From positions 1-18,856 of the forward strand of contig LKNH01000015.1 of NCBI GenBank assembly GCA_001564135.1: DNA of 18,856 bases. Reading direction: 5' to 3'. Positions 15,276 to 18,856 of the stretch are shown in pieces (position 1 is the first letter of the stretch; each line of letters opens with the position of its first letter). Under the pieces are notes generated by a model. The model was not told the DNA's origin. It saw only the letters and a list, made by a program, of their open reading frames with translations, and did no database searches. The position numbers were made by a program, and so were the translations under genes. Origin of the DNA: Halobacteriaceae archaeon Tc-Br11_E2g27 (GTDB lineage Archaea; Halobacteriota; Halobacteria; Halobacteriales; Haloarculaceae).

Positions 15276-15300
15276 GTCCAGTAGTATCAAACCACTGGAC
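15276..15300. promoter_or_regulatory. 25-bp imperfect palindrome in the uvrC promoter
   Basis: GTCCAGTaGT (15276-15285) and ACcACTGGAC (15291-15300) form an inverted repeat with 9 of 10 pairs matching around ATCAA. It spans 41 to 17 bp upstream of the uvrC ATG and covers the only TATA-like sequence there (GTAGTATCAA). It is well placed to be a regulator binding site, or a 5' hairpin if transcription starts further upstream. The function is inferred. Confidence 0.5.
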
Positions 15301-15316
15301 TGCCAAGGGATTCGTG

Positions 15317-17059
15317 ATGGATGCGAGTCGCGTTCGTGAACGAGCCCGTGAGTTTCCGCGACAGCCCGGCGTCTACCAGTTTCTTGGCGAGAACGGTCGA
15401 GTGCTCTATGTGGGAAAGGCCGTGGAGTTACGCGGCCGAGTACGGTCGTATACCGACCCACGAAGCGAACGCATCCGACAGATGGTCGAGCGAGCAGTCG
15501 ATATCGAGATTGCTGTCACGGATACCGAATCACAGGCACTGTTGCTCGAAGCCAACCTCATCAAACGCCACCGTCCTCGCTACAACGTCCGGCTCAAAGA
15601 CGACAAATCCTATCCACTCGTCGAACTCACGGACCACCCTGTGCCCCAGATTCGAATTACCCGCGACCCGGAAACCGGTTCAACCGTCTTTGGCCCCTAC
15701 ACCAACAAGCGGGACCTCGAAGCAGTTGTCAAAGCAGCCCGTGAGGTGTACGGACTGCGTGGCTGTTCCGACCACAAATACGCCGGCCGGGACCGCCCCT
15801 GTCTGGATTATGATATCGGCCTCTGTACCGCTCCCTGTACGGGCGAAATAAGCGAAGAGTCATACGGCGAGGATGTCGAAGCAGTGGAGCGGTTTTTCGG
15901 CGGCGAGACCGGTATTCTCGCCGAGCCGCTCAGACAGGAAATGGATGCGGCCGCACAGGAGGGGGCTTTCGAGCGCGCAGCGAACCTCCGGGATTCGATT
16001 GCCGCCGTCGAACGGTTGCACGAACGGAGCGACAGCGCAGTTTCAAGTCCAGAACAGTCCACACAGCGAACCGATGTCGTCGGAATTTCACTCGCGGGCA
16101 GCGAGCCGACAGTTGCTCTCCTCCGTGCTGAGCGCGGACAACTCGTTGACCGCGAGCAACACACTCTCGCTGCGCCGGATGGGACAACAGATGCCGGTGA
16201 CGTCCTCGGTGCGTTCCTCCCGCAGTATTACGCCGAGCGCGACCTCCCTGACGTCATTCTCTGTCCCGAGCAACCCGTCGGCGAGGGACTTGATTCCTGG
16301 TTCGACAGTGCTGGTGTCGAACTTCGGGTTCCGGCCGCTGGACGGGAAGCAACACTGGTAGAGCTTGCACTCAAAAATGCCAGCCGCGTCGAGCGCACAC
16401 GTGACCCAGTTGCCGAACTGGGACGAGCACTCAATATGTCCGCCCCCCGGCGCATCGAAGGGTTTGACGTCAGCCACAGCCAGGGGAAAGCGGTTGTTGG
16501 AAGCAACGTCACCTTCGTCGGCGGCGAACCAGAGAAATCGGACTACCGGCGAAAAAAACTCACTGAGACAAACGACGATTACGCAAACATGAACCAGCTC
16601 GTCCGCTGGCGGGCAGAACGGGCCATTGCTGGCCGTGATGACCGCCCTGACCCTGACTTGCTCCTGATTGACGGCGGCGAGGGGCAGCTGAATGCGGCAC
16701 GAGATGCACTCAGCGAAACTGGCTGGGACGTTCCGGTGATTGCGCTGGCCAAAGCAGAGGAGCGAGTCATCACACCCGAGCGAACCTACGACTGGGGAAC
16801 GGATACGCCACAGCTACAACTGCTCCAGCGAGTTCGTGACGAAGCACACCGCTTTGCCGTCCAGTATCACGAAACGTTGCGTGATGATGTCTCAACGCCA
16901 CTCGATACAATTGAAGGAGTCGGCCCGCAGACGCGGTCACGCCTCCTCCGGCGGTTTGGGAGCGTGGATGGGGTGAAATCCGCCTCACAGGCGGAGTTGA
17001 CTGCAGTGTCTGGTATCGGTGAAACCACTGCACAGCGGATTCGCGAGCGGCTGTCGTGA
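15317..17059 (+). CDS. uvrC: Excinuclease ABC subunit C
   Basis: UvrC makes the two incisions around DNA lesions in UvrABC nucleotide excision repair. This 580-residue protein has every expected domain. The N-terminal GIY-YIG nuclease reads GVYQFLGENGRVLYVGKA. The cysteine cluster is C150, C162, C170 and C174, with the same spacing as the Fe-S cysteines I recall for E. coli UvrC. The UVR (UvrB-binding) helix pair is about 210-240. The RNase H-like nuclease has IEGFDVSHSQG (Asp384), NDDYANMNQLVRWR and LLLIDGGEGQ (Asp452). Two helix-hairpin-helix repeats (IEGVGPQTRSRLLRRFG, VSGIGETTAQRI) end the protein. The frame opens at 15119, but MDASRVRERAREFPRQPGVY from the ATG at 15317 is the family-like N terminus. 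uvrA and uvrB are not in the window. The gene stands alone behind a palindromic promoter. Confidence 0.96.
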   Translation: MDASRVRERAREFPRQPGVYQFLGENGRVLYVGKAVELRGRVRSYTDPRSERIRQMVERAVDIEIAVTDTESQALLLEANLIKRHRPRYNVRLKDDKSYPLVELTDHPVPQIRITRDPETGSTVFGPYTNKRDLEAVVKAAREVYGLRGCSDHKYAGRDRPCLDYDIGLCTAPCTGEISEESYGEDVEAVERFFGGETGILAEPLRQEMDAAAQEGAFERAANLRDSIAAVERLHERSDSAVSSPEQSTQRTDVVGISLAGSEPTVALLRAERGQLVDREQHTLAAPDGTTDAGDVLGAFLPQYYAERDLPDVILCPEQPVGEGLDSWFDSAGVELRVPAAGREATLVELALKNASRVERTRDPVAELGRALNMSAPRRIEGFDVSHSQGKAVVGSNVTFVGGEPEKSDYRRKKLTETNDDYANMNQLVRWRAERAIAGRDDRPDPDLLLIDGGEGQLNAARDALSETGWDVPVIALAKAEERVITPERTYDWGTDTPQLQLLQRVRDEAHRFAVQYHETLRDDVSTPLDTIEGVGPQTRSRLLRRFGSVDGVKSASQAELTAVSGIGETTAQRIRERLS

Positions 17060-17090
17060 GGCTGATGGACAGACAAACCGGAGGTGTGTC

Positions 17091-17720
17091 TCACTCCTCG
17101 TTGACCGCCTCGAAAAAGACCCACGATTCGTCATCGACGAGGACATCGGAGGTATCCCACTCCGTCTCGATACGGAACCCGGCGTTGCGAAGCTGTTCTC
17201 TCGTCGCTGCTGCGCCAGCGATATGCCACTCCATTGCTGTCTCCTCGCCCAGCCAGTCCGGATTCGTTCCAGCCCACTGTTCGGCCCCTTCGGAGACGAG
17301 AATACGGCCACCCGGACGGGTCACTCTCGCAAACTCGGCAATTGCCTGCTGGTGCTGTGATTCTGGAAGGTGAATCAGCGAATAGAAGGCAAGAATTCCG
17401 TCCACTGTTGACTCCGCAATCGGGAGCGTTGCCATGTCACCGGCAACGAGAGAGGCATCTGGGGCGCGTTCGCGGGCGAGTGTGAGCTGTGTTGCTGAAA
17501 AATCAAGTCCAATAACTGGCTGCTCGGGATACCGGTCACGCAGTCGTTCGAGAATCGGTGTTCCCGCACCACAGCCAACGTCGAGAAGACGTGGATTTGG
17601 CGGCAGCGAGTCGAGAAACTGGTTGAAAAGCTGCTGTTCGGCTTCGTCAAATGACCGCTGGTCAGTGAACGTTTCAGCAACCGAATCGTATCCCAGTCGG
17701 ACCGTCCGCTTATCGACCAT
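17091..17720 (-). CDS. Class I SAM-dependent methyltransferase
   Basis: This 209-residue protein has the Rossmann methyltransferase motifs: motif I LLDVGCGAGT (45-54), the acidic ribose-binding residue in GLDFS (Asp73), GDMATLP with Asp95, and RPGG (135-138). This is a UbiE/type 11-like small-molecule methyltransferase core; the substrate is unknown. The frame extends to 17741, but the ATG at 17720 has a strong TATA element 21-30 bp upstream. It is divergent from the acidic lipoprotein gene across a 96-bp space, and its stop faces the uvrC stop with 31 bp between. Confidence 0.9.
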   Translation of the reverse strand: MVDKRTVRLGYDSVAETFTDQRSFDEAEQQLFNQFLDSLPPNPRLLDVGCGAGTPILERLRDRYPEQPVIGLDFSATQLTLARERAPDASLVAGDMATLPIAESTVDGILAFYSLIHLPESQHQQAIAEFARVTRPGGRILVSEGAEQWAGTNPDWLGEETAMEWHIAGAAATREQLRNAGFRIETEWDTSDVLVDDESWVFFEAVNEE

Positions 17721-17740
17721 ATCCAAACCAGCACGCCCCA

Positions 17741-17750
17741 ATATAAAATA
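17741..17750 (-). promoter_or_regulatory. TATA element of the methyltransferase gene
   Basis: On the minus strand this reads TATTTTATAT, 21-30 bp upstream of the ATG at 17720. It is the best TATA match in the window and fixes the start as leaderless. Confidence 0.65.
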
Positions 17751-17786
17751 GGGCGGGCGCTTTCAGCCGAAGAAACTGTGCAAGCG

Positions 17787-17795
17787 CTTTATTTG
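17787..17795 (+). promoter_or_regulatory. TATA element of the Tat lipoprotein gene
   Basis: CTTTATTTG lies 22-30 bp upstream of the ATG at 17817, consistent with leaderless transcription divergent from the methyltransferase. Confidence 0.55.
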
Positions 17796-17816
17796 TGGAA
17801 AAACAAAGGACAGACC

Positions 17817-18856
17817 ATGCGACGCCGAAGTTATGTGGTCGGTGTTGGGACAGCAACAGCGGCTGTACTCGCCGGCTGTCTGTCGGGAAATGCTGACGAG
17901 CCGGGAGATGACGACAGCGAAGCAGACGGCACTGCTGACCTGGACCCGGAAGCAGCCGTTGAGCGAATGCTCGAGGTCGATGATGTCGATTCGCTTGCGG
18001 AAGCAGTCCACAGCGAGAGCCCCATCCATCCCGATGCGTTCGAGTCAGATGGGTTGGGAGACCTGGAGGAGCTGACCCCCGAGGAGCAGGCCGCTGTCGC
18101 CGAAGCAATGCGCGGTCCCGAACCACCGGACCCAGAGGAAATAGAAGAGATTCTCGACGACGACTGGGAGTACGAAATTGATGAAGACCAGCCGGATGTC
18201 GAACTCGACGGAGTGGATGTCCTGACTGATTCCGCAACGGCCGATGATGTGCTCGAACTTGAGTATGCGGAGTTCTGGTTCGCAGAGACTGACCTCGATT
18301 CGATTATCGAAGAAAACCACGTCTTCATCGTCGAGGTAGATATCGCGTATCCAGAGCAAGACAGTGGCCCGGACCCATCGTTAGATGAGCCGACCGTCTG
18401 GGTGCTCGTCAGCGAAGGTGATGAGTTGAAGTTCTTCTATGCAGGTGAGGAGGATACGACTCCCGACGACCCCGAAGAGCTCTACGAGGAGGAGATTATC
18501 GACGAGGATGACGATGTCGTCGAAGAAATTGAGTGGGAGCCCGAGCCAATCGGACCTCCTGACGACGATGAAGGCGATGACGACGGCCAGCACGACGATG
18601 CGTTCGAAGAACTGGAGGAAGCGCGCATCCATCTGACTGACTCGCCCGGAATTGAGGCCGAAGTCGTCCGCGCCGAATCAGTGATTGCCGGCGGCGAAAT
18701 AAGCTTCTGGGAACCCGAAGATATGCACGCCGACGATACCGGCTACGTCCCCGGTGGCTGGGCGGATTCCTGGATTGCAGTGCAGTATGACCCCGACGGC
18801 GACCAAGTTGTTGTGACCGCGATTACCGGCGACGAGGAAGAGATAGTTCATCGCGA
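17817..18856 (+). CDS. Very acidic Tat-type lipoprotein, unknown function (3' end outside window)
   Basis: The frame is open from the ATG at 17817 to the window end, with 346 codons visible. The N terminus has a twin-arginine start (MRRRSYVVGVG) and a lipobox (LAGC, Cys21), so the protein is probably Tat-exported and lipid-anchored, as is common in haloarchaea. The mature part is extremely acidic, with runs such as EEEIIDEDDDVVEEIE and DDDEGDDDGQHDD. It includes two mostly beta-like stretches (about 145-205 and after about 275) separated by an acidic low-complexity segment. I recognise no enzymatic motif; a surface or substrate-binding role is possible. Several opposite-strand open frames across it (for example 17831-18328) are Ser/Arg/His-rich shadows. 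Confidence 0.8.
   Translation, partial: MRRRSYVVGVGTATAAVLAGCLSGNADEPGDDDSEADGTADLDPEAAVERMLEVDDVDSLAEAVHSESPIHPDAFESDGLGDLEELTPEEQAAVAEAMRGPEPPDPEEIEEILDDDWEYEIDEDQPDVELDGVDVLTDSATADDVLELEYAEFWFAETDLDSIIEENHVFIVEVDIAYPEQDSGPDPSLDEPTVWVLVSEGDELKFFYAGEEDTTPDDPEELYEEEIIDEDDDVVEEIEWEPEPIGPPDDDEGDDDGQHDDAFEELEEARIHLTDSPGIEAEVVRAESVIAGGEISFWEPEDMHADDTGYVPGGWADSWIAVQYDPDGDQVVVTAITGDEEEIVHR

Noticed and set aside
15119..15316. N-terminal extension of the uvrC frame
   Set aside because: It overlaps the start of the divergent IDI gene and the palindromic promoter, and is not similar to UvrC; the ATG at 15317 fits.
17710..18328. Minus-strand open frames opposite the Tat lipoprotein
   Set aside because: They are rich in Ser, Arg and His, as expected for the reverse of Asp/Glu-rich codons, and the plus frame has a coherent signal peptide and promoter.
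1..18856. Search for tRNA, rRNA, CRISPR arrays, transposases, integrases or attachment repeats
   Set aside because: Nothing supportable was found by eye; the only clear local repeat is the 28-bp duplication near 14518.

Overview
This window looks like a chromosomal segment of a halophilic archaeon (class Halobacteria). The evidence is strongly acidic (Asp/Glu-rich) proteins, many genes whose GTG or ATG lies 25-33 bp downstream of a TATA-like element with almost no leader and no Shine-Dalgarno sequence (leaderless transcription typical of haloarchaea), and several proteins of haloarchaeal type. The genus cannot be fixed from the sequence alone. I see no insertion sequence, prophage, CRISPR array, tRNA or rRNA. 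The content is mostly housekeeping and membrane or cell-surface genes in short transcription units.

Left region (1-5840). A multi-span membrane protein runs off the left edge on the minus strand. It is divergent from a YihY/BrkB-type membrane protein, and the two appear to share one central TATA-like element. The YihY gene is followed by a coiled-coil, two-span membrane protein. Then comes carB, the large subunit of carbamoyl-phosphate synthetase, with its own promoter and an unusually long C-terminal extension.

Middle region (5841-12710). In order: a lipoprotein with an HELVH metallopeptidase motif (resembling the Hvo_1808 surface-protein family), an archaeal-type nicotinate phosphoribosyltransferase, a convergent minus-strand group (a small acidic protein, a Pr6Pr-like membrane protein, a GNAT acetyltransferase), then on the plus strand an ornithine cyclodeaminase/alanine dehydrogenase-family protein, a zinc-free MDR oxidoreductase, and a small two-span membrane protein whose start overlaps the oxidoreductase stop.

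Right region (12711-18856). A 7TM-PAS sensor histidine kinase with no adjacent response regulator is convergent with a minus-strand type I isopentenyl-diphosphate isomerase homologue. A 28-bp tandem duplication and a hairpin lie between them. The isomerase is divergent from uvrC (nucleotide excision repair), which has a 25-bp imperfect palindrome across its promoter. A SAM methyltransferase (minus) is followed by a divergent, extremely acidic Tat-type lipoprotein that runs off the right edge.

Together the genes touch pyrimidine and arginine supply (carB), NAD salvage (nicotinate phosphoribosyltransferase), isoprenoid lipid synthesis (IDI), DNA repair (UvrC), signalling (histidine kinase) and the cell surface (two lipoproteins, several membrane proteins). 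No obvious new multi-gene system is visible. The points most worth checking are the CarB extension and shortened regulatory domain, the missing catalytic cysteine in the IDI homologue, the uvrC palindrome, and the shared divergent promoter at the left.
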